DNA of 64,000 bases from Bacteroidia bacterium (GTDB lineage: Bacteria; Bacteroidota; Bacteroidia; B-17B0; Aurantibacillaceae). Positions 40,177 through 48,814 of this stretch are shown here, piece by piece (position 1 is the stretch's first letter; each line of letters opens with the position of its first letter). Under the pieces are notes generated by a model. It did not search any database and had not been told where the DNA came from. It was given only the letters and a program-made list of their open reading frames with translations. Made by a program: the position numbers and the translations under genes. The stretch is taken from assembly GCA_016787705.1 (NCBI GenBank), contig JAEUTP010000008.1:372001-436000 (forward strand). The letters run 5' to 3'.

Positions 40177-42795
40177 TTAGCTTCCGAATTTAAAGCCTAA
40201 AGTTTGTCTCTTATCAGCAGCTTGTGTTTGCAAGTGCTTAACGTCGTCAAAAATCAATTCAGAAAGGTGTTCTTTTTTACGCTGATCGCTTGGCATGGAT
40301 GCTAAACGTAAATTTTGCTTCATTACAATATCGCCAACAACTTGTCTTGCAGTTCTTGCATTACCAAAAAACTTATCGCGGGTATCGTATAGATTAGTTA
40401 AGTAAGTCCTTAAATGCGCTTCCGCTTCTGGGTTTGCAGTTAAGCTTTCTTTTTGTAATAAATTTTTAGTGATCACCCATAATTGTTCTGACTGGTAATC
40501 TTCAAACACAAATGTTTTATCAAAACGAGATTTAAAGCCCGGGTTACTTTCAATGAACATGTGCATGTTCTCCGGATAACCCGCAACGATGATTCCAAAT
40601 TTACCACGTTGATCTTCCATACGTTTTAAAATTACCTGGATAGCTTCTTGTCCAAAATCATTTCCACCATGTCCGGCTAAGCCGTAAGCCTCATCAATAA
40701 ATAAAATACCACCCATTGCCTCTTCAATAACAGCAGCTGTTTTTGTTGCAGTTTGTCCGACATAACCTGCCACCAATCCTTCACGATCTACCTCAACAAC
40801 ATGACCGCGTTCAATAACTCCAAGTGCTTTATAGATCTTGGCTATAATACGCGCTAAAGTAGTTTTTCCTGTTCCGGGGTTTCCCGAGAATACAGAATGC
40901 AACGAAAATTTATTTACAACATCTTTGCCGGTTTCATTATAAAAACGGATTAATTTTACAAGCTCGTGTATATCTTGTTTTATTTTATCCATACCCACAA
41001 GGTCATTCAACTCGGCTAAGGCTTCATTTAATTGTTTATCGTTCACAATTAATTTTAGTTTTTTCTTGTGCTCGGTAACAAATACCTGTTCAAGATCAGC
41101 CAACGTAATTGTAGAAAGATCTTCTTTGGTTAAATTCTCAAGATCGGTAGATTTCATTAAACGTAAACCCATGTCTTGTTTTGCTTCTTCAACAACGGCA
41201 TTTACAAAACGAGCGTTACCAAAATGTTCATCACGTTTACGATAAGCTTCAATCAACTGTTCTTTTAAGAAATTATCTGCTTCAGCTGAAAACGTAATTT
41301 GTTTTTGACCAGCAGAATAATGTGCAATAGCATGCAACTCTTCGGGCAGGTAATCATCAAAATGGAAATATTCGGTGAAACGTGATTTTAAACCGGGATT
41401 ACTTTCAATAAAACTTCTTATTTGTTTAGGGTAGCCAGCACCAATAATAGCAATATCTCCGGGCCCGTCGCTCATTTCTTTTAAAAGCATTTCAATAACT
41501 TCTTTACCAAAATCTTTACTGTCATCATCCGAGCGTGCTAATGAATAAGCTTCATCAATAAATAAAATTCCGCCACGTGCACTGTCTATCATTTTTTTGG
41601 TTTTAGGCGCAGTTTGTCCAATGTATTCACCAACCAAAGCAGCTCGGTCTACTTCCACAACATGACCTTTTGTTAGCAGGCCCATTTTATTATAGATTTT
41701 ACCTAACATTTTTACAACAGTTGTTTTTCCGGTACCTGGGTTGCCGGTAAAAATACTATGCAAAGCAATTTTACCTGAATCGTCAAAACCTTTTTCTTTA
41801 CGAAGCTTATTAAAATTCAAATAAGTAATATTTTCGCGGATAGATTTTTTTACACCATCCAAGCCTATCAATGCATCTAACTCGGCCAATAATTCTTCGA
41901 GGGTTTTATCAGAGGCGCCTTCATTATTATTTGGTGTTTGACTTGCAGTTGATGTTCCGGCGGATAATGTTTGCTCAATTGTTTTTAATAAAGGTGTTTC
42001 GCCTTCTTCTTCCACATTGGCGCAATTAAAAGTTGTAGCGCCAATAAGTACATCGTTAAAAACAACTTCCACTAAATATTTGTCATCTGTCCATATGCCG
42101 GGTGTATCGCTACCCCAGGCCTTTTCAAAGGTATAGGTATAATCCTGTTTATTGGCATCAACATAACCGGTTTGTACTACCGATGCTTTTGGCTGGCCTG
42201 AATCGTCGTGAAAATTAACAAACAATTCGTAATGGTAATCTAAAGCAGTAATATTTTTAAATTTAACCTCAGCCCAAACGTATTTTGTATCGCCTTTGCT
42301 AAATGTTTTTAAATATTTGCGGTTACGCTCTTGCCAACCATCGTGGTGACTGTTATATAATTTAATATGTTCAATTTCTAAGTATGGATTTGCATGAATG
42401 GTCACTTCGCCAACATCGTTAATATGAAATAACTTTTCGCCAATAAAAACATCGTCAATATAAGCTTGCCATAAGTAACTGCCTTTTGTCCAGAAACCTC
42501 CTTTATTTTCAACTCCCCAACCATCACGCAGGTAAAAAATATTTTCATCTTTTTTTACATTGATGGTTAATTCACGGTTGCAGATCTCTTTTTTACCAAC
42601 ATTTTCAACACACTTAAGGTTTACTTTTGCGGTCCAGTCTTCTTCGTCAAATAACTTATTAAAAATGGCCAGTTCCACTCTTATATAATCAATTTCGGCT
42701 TTATCCATTGCCGTACGGTAACGCTTTTGGTTATTTACCATCCACTCATTGTTGCAAAATGTTTGCAAGCTCTTGAACTTAAATCTTTTCTCCAT
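40177..42795 (-). CDS. AAA+ ATPase with two CbxX/SpoVK-type modules and a duplicated N-terminal beta domain
   Basis: 872 residues. Two AAA+ modules: Walker A GNPGTGKT at 351-358 with LFIDEAYSL (411-419), and GNPGTGKT at 638-645 with ILFIDEAYGL (697-706); both have arginine segments (NPGLKSRF and NPGFKSRF) and FGNAR sensor-2 type segments. This is the CbxX/CfxQ (SpoVK, EccA) family. The first ~260 residues contain a domain present twice: DGWGVENKGGFWTKGSYLW...FIGEKLF (92-124) and KAWGSDTPGIWTDDKYL...LIGATTF (225-256). I know no name for it; it looks like a beta-sandwich that may recognise a client. The partner is unknown. Confidence 0.88.
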   Translation of the reverse strand: MEKRFKFKSLQTFCNNEWMVNNQKRYRTAMDKAEIDYIRVELAIFNKLFDEEDWTAKVNLKCVENVGKKEICNRELTINVKKDENIFYLRDGWGVENKGGFWTKGSYLWQAYIDDVFIGEKLFHINDVGEVTIHANPYLEIEHIKLYNSHHDGWQERNRKYLKTFSKGDTKYVWAEVKFKNITALDYHYELFVNFHDDSGQPKASVVQTGYVDANKQDYTYTFEKAWGSDTPGIWTDDKYLVEVVFNDVLIGATTFNCANVEEEGETPLLKTIEQTLSAGTSTASQTPNNNEGASDKTLEELLAELDALIGLDGVKKSIRENITYLNFNKLRKEKGFDDSGKIALHSIFTGNPGTGKTTVVKMLGKIYNKMGLLTKGHVVEVDRAALVGEYIGQTAPKTKKMIDSARGGILFIDEAYSLARSDDDSKDFGKEVIEMLLKEMSDGPGDIAIIGAGYPKQIRSFIESNPGLKSRFTEYFHFDDYLPEELHAIAHYSAGQKQITFSAEADNFLKEQLIEAYRKRDEHFGNARFVNAVVEEAKQDMGLRLMKSTDLENLTKEDLSTITLADLEQVFVTEHKKKLKLIVNDKQLNEALAELNDLVGMDKIKQDIHELVKLIRFYNETGKDVVNKFSLHSVFSGNPGTGKTTLARIIAKIYKALGVIERGHVVEVDREGLVAGYVGQTATKTAAVIEEAMGGILFIDEAYGLAGHGGNDFGQEAIQVILKRMEDQRGKFGIIVAGYPENMHMFIESNPGFKSRFDKTFVFEDYQSEQLWVITKNLLQKESLTANPEAEAHLRTYLTNLYDTRDKFFGNARTARQVVGDIVMKQNLRLASMPSDQRKKEHLSELIFDDVKHLQTQAADKRQTLGFKFGS

Positions 42796-42869
42796 TATCA
42801 GAATTTTTTAATCTATTAAAAATAAAGAATCTTATTAAAAAAAGGAAATTATTTACACTTTTTTTGAGG

Positions 42870-42901
42870 TTTGTGGCTTAACGCAGAAAGGCTTACTTTT
42901 G
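42870..42901 (+). promoter_or_regulatory. Promoter of the MarC family gene
   Basis: TTTG (42870-42873) and TACTTTTG (42894-42901) are spaced by 20 bases, an excellent Bacteroidota promoter. The start codon is only four bases after the box, so transcripts should be leaderless or nearly so. Confidence 0.7.
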
Positions 42902-42905
42902 TGCC

Positions 42906-43478
42906 ATGAACCTGGTGTTTGACATAGTTGAAATATTAAAGGTAACTACCGTTTTATTTGCGGTGATTGATATTATTGGCTCTATTCCTGTCATTATCAA
43001 CCTCAAACAAAAAGCGGGAAGCATTGATGCGTTTAAGGCCTCGTGGGTATCTTTAGCTATAATGATCGTTTTTTTATTTATAGGCCAAAGTATTTTGGAT
43101 ATTATTGGTATTAAAGTAGAAGATTTTGCAATTGCGGGTTCGTTTGTTTTATTTTTTATTGCCCTTGAAATGATATTGGGAATTAAAATTTACCGCGACG
43201 AAATGCCTGCCACCGCATCGGTTGTGCCTTTGGCTTTTCCATTAATTGCAGGTACGGGTACGTTAACCACGTTACTTTCTGTAAGGGCAGAATATAATTT
43301 ACTCTCAATTATTATTGCCATTATTGTAAATGTAGTAATAGTTTATTTTGTTTTAAAATATTTAAGTTTGCTCGAAAAATTATTAGGTGTTGGTGGTATT
43401 GCTATTCTTAAAAAAGTATTTGGCATTGTTTTACTAGCGCTTGCCATCAAGCTTTTTAGAAAATACACCGGACTTTAA
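42906..43478 (+). CDS. MarC family membrane protein
   Basis: 190 residues with six membrane helices. Family signatures: FAVIDIIGSIPVIINL at the start and VVPLAFPLIAGTGTLTTLLS in the middle, then FGIVLLALAIKLF at the end. MarC/YchE/YhgN proteins sit in the inner membrane; their transported compound is unknown (an earlier antibiotic-resistance link was not upheld). It is the first of a plus-strand series with the DUF486 gene. Confidence 0.9.
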   Translation: MNLVFDIVEILKVTTVLFAVIDIIGSIPVIINLKQKAGSIDAFKASWVSLAIMIVFLFIGQSILDIIGIKVEDFAIAGSFVLFFIALEMILGIKIYRDEMPATASVVPLAFPLIAGTGTLTTLLSVRAEYNLLSIIIAIIVNVVIVYFVLKYLSLLEKLLGVGGIAILKKVFGIVLLALAIKLFRKYTGL

Positions 43479-43548
43479 ACAGTTTTTAGTGTTGAGTTGT
43501 TAGATATTATTATTAAAAACTAAACATTAAAAATTAAAAACTTTATTT

Positions 43549-43920
43549 ATGTCACGAGCACTTAGCACTATATTATTATTAATGGCATCTAACACATTTA
43601 TGACCATTGCCTGGTACGGCCATTTGCGTTTTAAGGACATTAGTTTTTTAAAAAATGCTGGTTTGTTTACTACTATTTTAATTAGCTGGGGCATTGCATT
43701 ATTAGAATACAGTTTAATGGTACCAGCCAATAAATTAGGAAGCAGTATTACAGGAGGACCATTTAACATGTGGCAATTAAAACTGATACAAGAAGTTGTT
43801 TCTATATCTGTTTTTGTAATTTTCACATTGATCTTTTTTAAAACAGAAACCCTACGCTGGAACCATTTAATTGGTTTTGTTTTTTTATTGGCCGCAGTTT
43901 ATTTTTTCTTTAAGAAGTAA
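43549..43920 (+). CDS. DMT family protein (DUF486)
   Basis: 123 residues with four membrane helices, a half-size member of the drug/metabolite superfamily. The pattern FMTIAWYGHLRF, LISWGIALLEYSLMVPANKLG and GGPFNMWQLKLIQEVVS identifies DUF486. These are probably dimeric small transporters of unknown substrate. It lies 70 bases after the MarC gene. Confidence 0.85.
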   Translation: MSRALSTILLLMASNTFMTIAWYGHLRFKDISFLKNAGLFTTILISWGIALLEYSLMVPANKLGSSITGGPFNMWQLKLIQEVVSISVFVIFTLIFFKTETLRWNHLIGFVFLLAAVYFFFKK

Positions 43921-43981
43921 AAAGATACGCTAATTGCATATTATTAGTGGGTATTATAAGACCGAACTTTGAGCATACCAA

Positions 43982-44857
43982 ATGCAAGATAAAAACGAAA
44001 AAACCGAGACTTTAAAAACCGACAAGTTGAGTATAAAGGTTGCCTCAAACAACAGTCCATATCTTTCTGCCGATATGCAACAAAAGCTTTTGCAACCGCG
44101 TAGGCTATCTTCTTATTTTATAGTATTTATTGATAGCGGTTCTATTACTTACAACATCGATCTGCATAACATTACTGTTACTGAAGGTCAATTGCTTTTT
44201 GCAATGCCTAACCAGGTTTTTATACCTCCGCCTAAAAATGCAGATCTTAAATATTTTAAGGTACTATTTGATGAAAACACTTTGGCATTGTTACCGCAAC
44301 AATTTCCTTTTTTAGTTAATCCTTTAAACTCGCCGATTATAACTTTTGATACAACCACAAGAGAAAGGGTAAAAAAAGTATTTGAAATTTTAAACCAGAT
44401 ACTTCACATAGATGAACAACCCACTGACACAGAAATAATATTGGCTTACCTTAACTCACTTTTAACAGATTTAAATAGCGCTTATTTTAAAAACACAGAA
44501 CCAACAAATATTCTAAACAATAATCTGTCAAAATTTATTGAGTTTAAATTAATGGTGGAAACACACCTTACAGAGCAACCTTCCGTTAATGCAATAGCAG
44601 AAAAATTAGCTTTAACCACAAACAGTTTGTACCGGATCGTAAAAGAATACTCGGGTGTTTCGCCGAAGGATTTTTTCACTAACCGTTTAATGATAGAAGC
44701 ACAACGAAAACTACAATACTCTTCCCTTTCTGTAAAAGAATTAGCTTACGAATTGGGCTTTAATGACCCGGATTACTTTTCAAGATTTTTCAAAAAATGT
44801 ACAGGCAAAAGCGTAAGTGAATTTTTAGAAGCTCAGCAAGATTCGTCAAGAGAATAA
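43982..44857 (+). CDS. AraC family transcriptional regulator
   Basis: 291 residues. The N-terminal half is a cupin-like sensing domain (IDLHNITVTEGQLLFAMPNQ), the C-terminal half has two helix-turn-helix units (SVNAIAEKLALTTNSLYRIV and LSVKELAYELGFNDPDYFSR) typical of AraC/XylS. The SDR gene follows 69 bases downstream on the same strand; it is the natural regulatory target, as is often the case for AraC-SDR pairs. Inducer is unknown. Confidence 0.92.
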   Translation: MQDKNEKTETLKTDKLSIKVASNNSPYLSADMQQKLLQPRRLSSYFIVFIDSGSITYNIDLHNITVTEGQLLFAMPNQVFIPPPKNADLKYFKVLFDENTLALLPQQFPFLVNPLNSPIITFDTTTRERVKKVFEILNQILHIDEQPTDTEIILAYLNSLLTDLNSAYFKNTEPTNILNNNLSKFIEFKLMVETHLTEQPSVNAIAEKLALTTNSLYRIVKEYSGVSPKDFFTNRLMIEAQRKLQYSSLSVKELAYELGFNDPDYFSRFFKKCTGKSVSEFLEAQQDSSRE

Positions 44858-44892
44858 ATTGATTTGTCCATCTCCCCTCTTTTTCATCGATC

Positions 44893-44900
44893 TACTTTTG
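44893..44900 (+). promoter_or_regulatory. Minus-7 box for the SDR gene
   Basis: TACTTTTG, a full TAnnTTTG match, lies 26 bases before the ATG at 44927. The nearest TTTG (44863-44866) is 26 bases upstream, longer than usual, so the promoter may need an activator such as the adjacent AraC-type protein. Confidence 0.5.
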
Positions 44901-44926
44901 CTTCATTAATTTAAACAAAAAAAATA

Positions 44927-45664
44927 ATGAAAACAGCATTAGTAACAGGAGCTAACAAAAGTATTGGCTTTGAAGTTGTACGCCAACTTGCTCAAAAAGG
45001 AATTTATGTTTACCTGGGTAGTCGCAATTTAGAAAACGGTAAAGCAGCCGTAAATAAATTATTGGCTGAGGGTTTAAAAAATATAGAAGCTATTCAACTT
45101 GACATTACAGATGATGAATCTGTAAAAAACGCCCATGCAGAAATAGCCGGGAAAACAAAAACGCTGGACATACTTATTAATAACGCTGGTGTATTTGGTG
45201 GTCATCCACAGGGCGCACTTAACACAAGCATTGACCAGTTTAAAGCTACCTATGATGCAAATATGTACGGTGTTGTAAGAGTTACACAGGTATTTATTGA
45301 TCTATTAAAAAAATCCTCTGAGCCACGGATTGTAAATGTAAGTTCGAGTCAGGGTTCAATTACTTTACATAGCGACCCATCATACAAATATTACAACTAC
45401 AAAGCAGCCGCATATCTTTCTTCTAAATCGGCAATGAACATGTATACCGTTGTTTTGGCATATGAGTTAAAAGACAGTAAGTTCAGAATAAATGCCGTGT
45501 GTCCCGGATTTACAAAAACAGATTTTAATGGGCACAGAGGAACAGGAACTTTAGAAGATGCAGGCAAACGAATTGTAAAATACGCTTTAATTGACAAAAA
45601 CGGCCCGACCGGAAAATTCTTTAGCGAAGAAAATAATCCTGAAACGGGTGAAGTGCCTTGGTAA
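44927..45664 (+). CDS. SDR family NAD(P)-dependent oxidoreductase
   Basis: 245 residues, classical short-chain dehydrogenase: coenzyme motif TGANKSIGFEV (8-18), NNAG near 85, catalytic Ser in IVNVSSSQGS, and YxxxK in AYLSSKSA. The TGxxxxIG form is the carbonyl-reductase-type variant and the R in GSRN suggests NADPH. Substrate unknown; a role in detoxifying carbonyls is common for AraC-linked SDRs. Convergent with the DUF2461 gene, one base between the stops. Confidence 0.9.
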   Translation: MKTALVTGANKSIGFEVVRQLAQKGIYVYLGSRNLENGKAAVNKLLAEGLKNIEAIQLDITDDESVKNAHAEIAGKTKTLDILINNAGVFGGHPQGALNTSIDQFKATYDANMYGVVRVTQVFIDLLKKSSEPRIVNVSSSQGSITLHSDPSYKYYNYKAAAYLSSKSAMNMYTVVLAYELKDSKFRINAVCPGFTKTDFNGHRGTGTLEDAGKRIVKYALIDKNGPTGKFFSEENNPETGEVPW

Positions 45665-45665
45665 T

Positions 45666-46325
45666 TTACTTCGCCGTTGCCTCTCTCAAATATTCTAAAA
45701 AAGGATACATGGCTTTAAAGCCTGAAATAATTTCTTTAGCAGAATTTTTATCTAAAACTTGTTTGTTTGTGAAAGCATGGCTTACAATAAAATGACGGTT
45801 CCGCAGAATATCAATTAAGGGATGCTCTTTATCATAGCCTTTTGGTGCTGTTTTTAAAGCACCTTCGTCATCCAAACCTTTATAATATTTTTTGAAGGCA
45901 GCAGAGTTTAAAATTTTCAATAAAGGTTTTGAATTATAATCTATCTCTTGTCTTATTGCATTTAGTACTTCGGCTTCGGGCATCCACACACCACCGGCAA
46001 TAAAGCTACTGTCGGGCTGTACGTGAAAATAATAACCCGGTACCGGCGATTTTCTTCCGCCAGGATTTATACTTGCACCCATATTGTTTTTGTAAGGTGT
46101 TTTATCTTTGCTAAAGCGTACATCTTTATAAATTCTAAAAGTGCAATCTTTTGCTTTGGTATCAGGTGATATTTTTTTATCGAATTTGGCAATGCCGTTT
46201 ATTATTTCCTGCACAAAAATTTCAAAGTCTTCTTTTGCTTTTAAGTAATTTGGTTTGTTCTTTTCAAACCAATCACGATTATTATTTGACTCTAATTTTT
46301 TTAAAAATGTAAAAACTGTTTCCAT
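45666..46325 (-). CDS. DUF2461 family protein
   Basis: 219 residues. The DUF2461 core is visible as NRDWFEKNKPNYLKAKEDFE, FRIYKDVRFSKDKTPYKNN and FHVQPDSSFIAGGVWMPEAE. The family is widespread and of unknown function. It begins six bases after the AI-2E type transporter gene, so it is the second gene of that unit. Confidence 0.88.
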   Translation of the reverse strand: METVFTFLKKLESNNNRDWFEKNKPNYLKAKEDFEIFVQEIINGIAKFDKKISPDTKAKDCTFRIYKDVRFSKDKTPYKNNMGASINPGGRKSPVPGYYFHVQPDSSFIAGGVWMPEAEVLNAIRQEIDYNSKPLLKILNSAAFKKYYKGLDDEGALKTAPKGYDKEHPLIDILRNRHFIVSHAFTNKQVLDKNSAKEIISGFKAMYPFLEYLREATAK

Positions 46326-46331
46326 GTTATT

Positions 46332-47420
46332 TTAATCAATTATATTTTCTGAAATTTTTCTAAAGAATTTAAGATGACTGAAAAACTCTGAAGCAATGAT
46401 ACGAATGATGGTATACACCGGTAAAGCAACCACCATTCCGAAGATGCCGCCAAGCGTGCCTGCCATTAACGTAACAATAAATATCTCTAAAGGGTGTGCC
46501 TTAACTGAGTTTGAAAAAATATAGGGCTGAATAATAAAGCCATCCACCAAATTTATAGTTAACAAAGTAAAAAAGATTGTATTAATGGTTGAACCGATCA
46601 ATTCATAACTACCGGCACCAATACAAGCGCTTACACCCAATACAATGGCAACAACCATGGTAATGGCAGAACCTATGTATGGAATAACATTTAGTATGCC
46701 TGCAAAAAATGCAATTACCAAAGCATTTTTAATTCCAAAAATAGTTAAGAATAAGAATACCGAACCGCCAACAATAAACATATCTACAAACAGGCTTACA
46801 AAATATTTGCTCAGCATTTTTTTAGAGATCTTTAATACTTCGCGGGTTTCTTTTTCTACCCCAACAGGCGTAATGGTCAATAAACTGTTTCTTACTATCT
46901 TCTCATCTTTTAAAAGAAAAAATGTAATAAATAAAGTACATAGCATACCGCCAAAAATGGTTCCAAAATATTGAAAGGTGTTATTCAACACCATGCTTAT
47001 GTTTTTTGTATTTACATATTCAGAAACCTGCGACGAGAGATTTTGTTTAAGATCTTCTTCGCTGCCAACTTTTAAAAGTAAATTTTTAATGCCGGGAAAT
47101 TGCTCGAGAATATTATGAAACACATCGTAAAAATTTAAAGCTGACAAAAAGCGAATCTCAGTTGCCAGCGGTGGAATGATCAAAAAGAACAAGCCGAAAA
47201 TTACAGCAACAATCAATAAAATAGTTATTAATGAAGCCATACTATCCGGCATATGTTTTTTACCTATCTTAATTTTTTCGAGGCGATGAGTTATTGGATA
47301 ACCAACTAAAAATAAAACTAAAGAAATAGCCAGGTAAATAACAATTTTAAAAAACAATACGGCAAAGGCAATGATAGCCAAAAGACCAATAATGCGCCAT
47401 ATATTTATTTTTAAAGGCAT
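46332..47420 (-). CDS. AI-2E family transporter
   Basis: 362 residues with seven or eight membrane helices; the family pattern is clear near the end (GILNVIPYIGSAITMVVAI, DGFIIQPYIFSNSVKAHPL, GGIFGMVVALPVYTI). Members include TqsA and sodium/proton antiporters, so the actual substrate is open. Its minus-7 box (TATCTTTG) ends five bases before the ATG, so it may be translated from a leaderless mRNA. Divergent from the GWxTD gene. Confidence 0.9.
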   Translation of the reverse strand: MPLKINIWRIIGLLAIIAFAVLFFKIVIYLAISLVLFLVGYPITHRLEKIKIGKKHMPDSMASLITILLIVAVIFGLFFLIIPPLATEIRFLSALNFYDVFHNILEQFPGIKNLLLKVGSEEDLKQNLSSQVSEYVNTKNISMVLNNTFQYFGTIFGGMLCTLFITFFLLKDEKIVRNSLLTITPVGVEKETREVLKISKKMLSKYFVSLFVDMFIVGGSVFLFLTIFGIKNALVIAFFAGILNVIPYIGSAITMVVAIVLGVSACIGAGSYELIGSTINTIFFTLLTINLVDGFIIQPYIFSNSVKAHPLEIFIVTLMAGTLGGIFGMVVALPVYTIIRIIASEFFSHLKFFRKISENIID

Positions 47421-47425
47421 GTAAA

Positions 47426-47433
47426 CAAAGATA
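47426..47433 (-). promoter_or_regulatory. Minus-7 box for the AI-2E transporter gene
   Basis: Reads TATCTTTG on the minus strand (TAnnTTTG), five bases before the ATG at 47420. No good minus-33 element is seen. Confidence 0.5.
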
Positions 47434-47445
47434 GTTTTAATTGGT

Positions 47446-47453
47446 TAACTTTG
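47446..47453 (+). promoter_or_regulatory. Minus-7 box for the GWxTD gene
   Basis: TAACTTTG (TAnnTTTG) ends five bases before the GTG at 47459, so the transcript would be leaderless or nearly so. It lies 12 bases from the opposing box of the AI-2E gene. Confidence 0.5.
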
Positions 47454-47458
47454 GAAGA

Positions 47459-48736
47459 GTGAAAAAAATATTCGTTAAAATAATAGTGATATTTGTTGTA
47501 TTTGCAATCGCTTATTGTACCTCGAAAAAACAATTCGTTTCAAAACCAACAAAAAGTGTGGTAAATCCGGATAGCGAATTGCTGGAAGTGAATGCCATTG
47601 CTTATCACGTTAATGATAGCATAACATTAGCTTTTTTAGAGGTAAAAAATGAGAATTTAATTTATAAACGTCCCGATACCACCAATGCTTTTTATGCAGA
47701 TGTAAGGGTAACCTATAAATTATTAAGCGAGCCCAACTCACGACGAATTATTGATAGTGGCTCTTACCGTTTAAACGACCGTGCTGGTGAAACGGTAGAG
47801 ATTAAATCACTCAATTCTAAATTCAGCTTAAAAGCAAAAAATAATGCCAATTATTACCTCGATATTCAAGTATACGACATTAATAAAAAAACAAGATATA
47901 GCAAAGGACTTAATATTTATAAAAAGAATGCGTTTACAGAACAAAATTTTTTGATCACCTTAAACGATGCCATTTCTTTTAAAACGCATTTTTTAAGAGA
48001 TGAAAAAGTAGTGGTAAAATTTTCAAACCCGGCTATTACCAACATTACAGTAAATTGTTTTTTAAAAGAATTTGGTCCTGCCCTGCCACCTTTTTCTAAC
48101 AAGGTACCTGATGAATTTAAGTATAAACCTGACAGTGTTTTTAAAATGGAACTTTCTACCAACCAGTTTCAATTGATTATGCCGCGCCAGGGTTTTTTAT
48201 ACATAACACCAAATGATAATACTACTGATGGTGTTACTTTATACACTTATGATAAAACTTTTCCGGGGGTTAGCAATAGTGAAGAAATGATAAACTGTAC
48301 ACGTTATTTAATGAGCAAAGATGAATTTGATGCGTGTAAAAATGCAGAAGATAAAAAAGCGGCCATTGATAATTTTTGGATAAACATTGCAGGCAGTAAA
48401 GAGCGCGCAAAAGAATTATTAAAGCGTTATTATGGCAGAGTTAAAGAGGCAAATAAATACTATACCAGTTACGCGCAAGGCTGGAAAACCGATAGGGGTA
48501 TGATATTTATTGTATTTGGCCAACCCACCAATATTTACAAAAGCACAAAAAGTGAAACCTGGGTGTATGGTATAGAAACGAACGTTAATGCTTTGCGTTT
48601 TGTATTTGATAAAACACAAAACCCGTTTAGTGACAACGATTATATTTTAGAACGTTCTCAATTTTTCAAAGACCCATATTATACCGCAGTTGATTACTGG
48701 CGCGAAGGCAGGGTATATTCTAATAACGGACGATAA
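47459..48736 (+). CDS. GWxTD domain lipoprotein
   Basis: 425 residues from the GTG at 47459; the open frame begins 18 bases earlier, but the minus-7 box covers that part. The leader KIIVIFVVFAIAYCTSKK has a lipobox-like Cys. The C-terminal domain contains the motif QGWKTDRGMIFIVFGQP that names the family, with KERAKELLKRYYGRVKEANK before it. Bacteroidota GWxTD proteins are periplasmic or outer-membrane lipoproteins of unknown role. Convergent with rnhA, with the second repeat copy between. Confidence 0.87.
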   Translation: MKKIFVKIIVIFVVFAIAYCTSKKQFVSKPTKSVVNPDSELLEVNAIAYHVNDSITLAFLEVKNENLIYKRPDTTNAFYADVRVTYKLLSEPNSRRIIDSGSYRLNDRAGETVEIKSLNSKFSLKAKNNANYYLDIQVYDINKKTRYSKGLNIYKKNAFTEQNFLITLNDAISFKTHFLRDEKVVVKFSNPAITNITVNCFLKEFGPALPPFSNKVPDEFKYKPDSVFKMELSTNQFQLIMPRQGFLYITPNDNTTDGVTLYTYDKTFPGVSNSEEMINCTRYLMSKDEFDACKNAEDKKAAIDNFWINIAGSKERAKELLKRYYGRVKEANKYYTSYAQGWKTDRGMIFIVFGQPTNIYKSTKSETWVYGIETNVNALRFVFDKTQNPFSDNDYILERSQFFKDPYYTAVDYWREGRVYSNNGR

Positions 48737-48741
48737 ATTTA

Positions 48742-48811
48742 AAGCCACGAATTTCACCAATTAACATTAATGGTGTTTTTGATACTATTTTTTTAGTGTA
48801 ATTAGTGGCTT
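48742..48811. repeat. Palindromic short repeat, copy 2 (AAGCCAC...GTGGCTT family)
   Basis: Ends AAGCCACGAATTTCAC (48742-48757) and GTGTAATTAGTGGCTT (48796-48811). Each is the exact reverse complement of an end of copy 1 (35184-35339), so the copies lie in opposite orientation; only the ends are shared. It fills the gap between the GWxTD and rnhA stops and is followed by a T-run. Confidence 0.7.
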
Positions 48812-48814
48812 TTT

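Noticed and set aside
40177-42795. The AAA+ ATPase as TssH/ClpV of a T6SS with the nearby TssD-like gene
   Set aside because: It belongs to the CbxX/SpoVK group, not ClpB/ClpV, and no other T6SS core gene is present.
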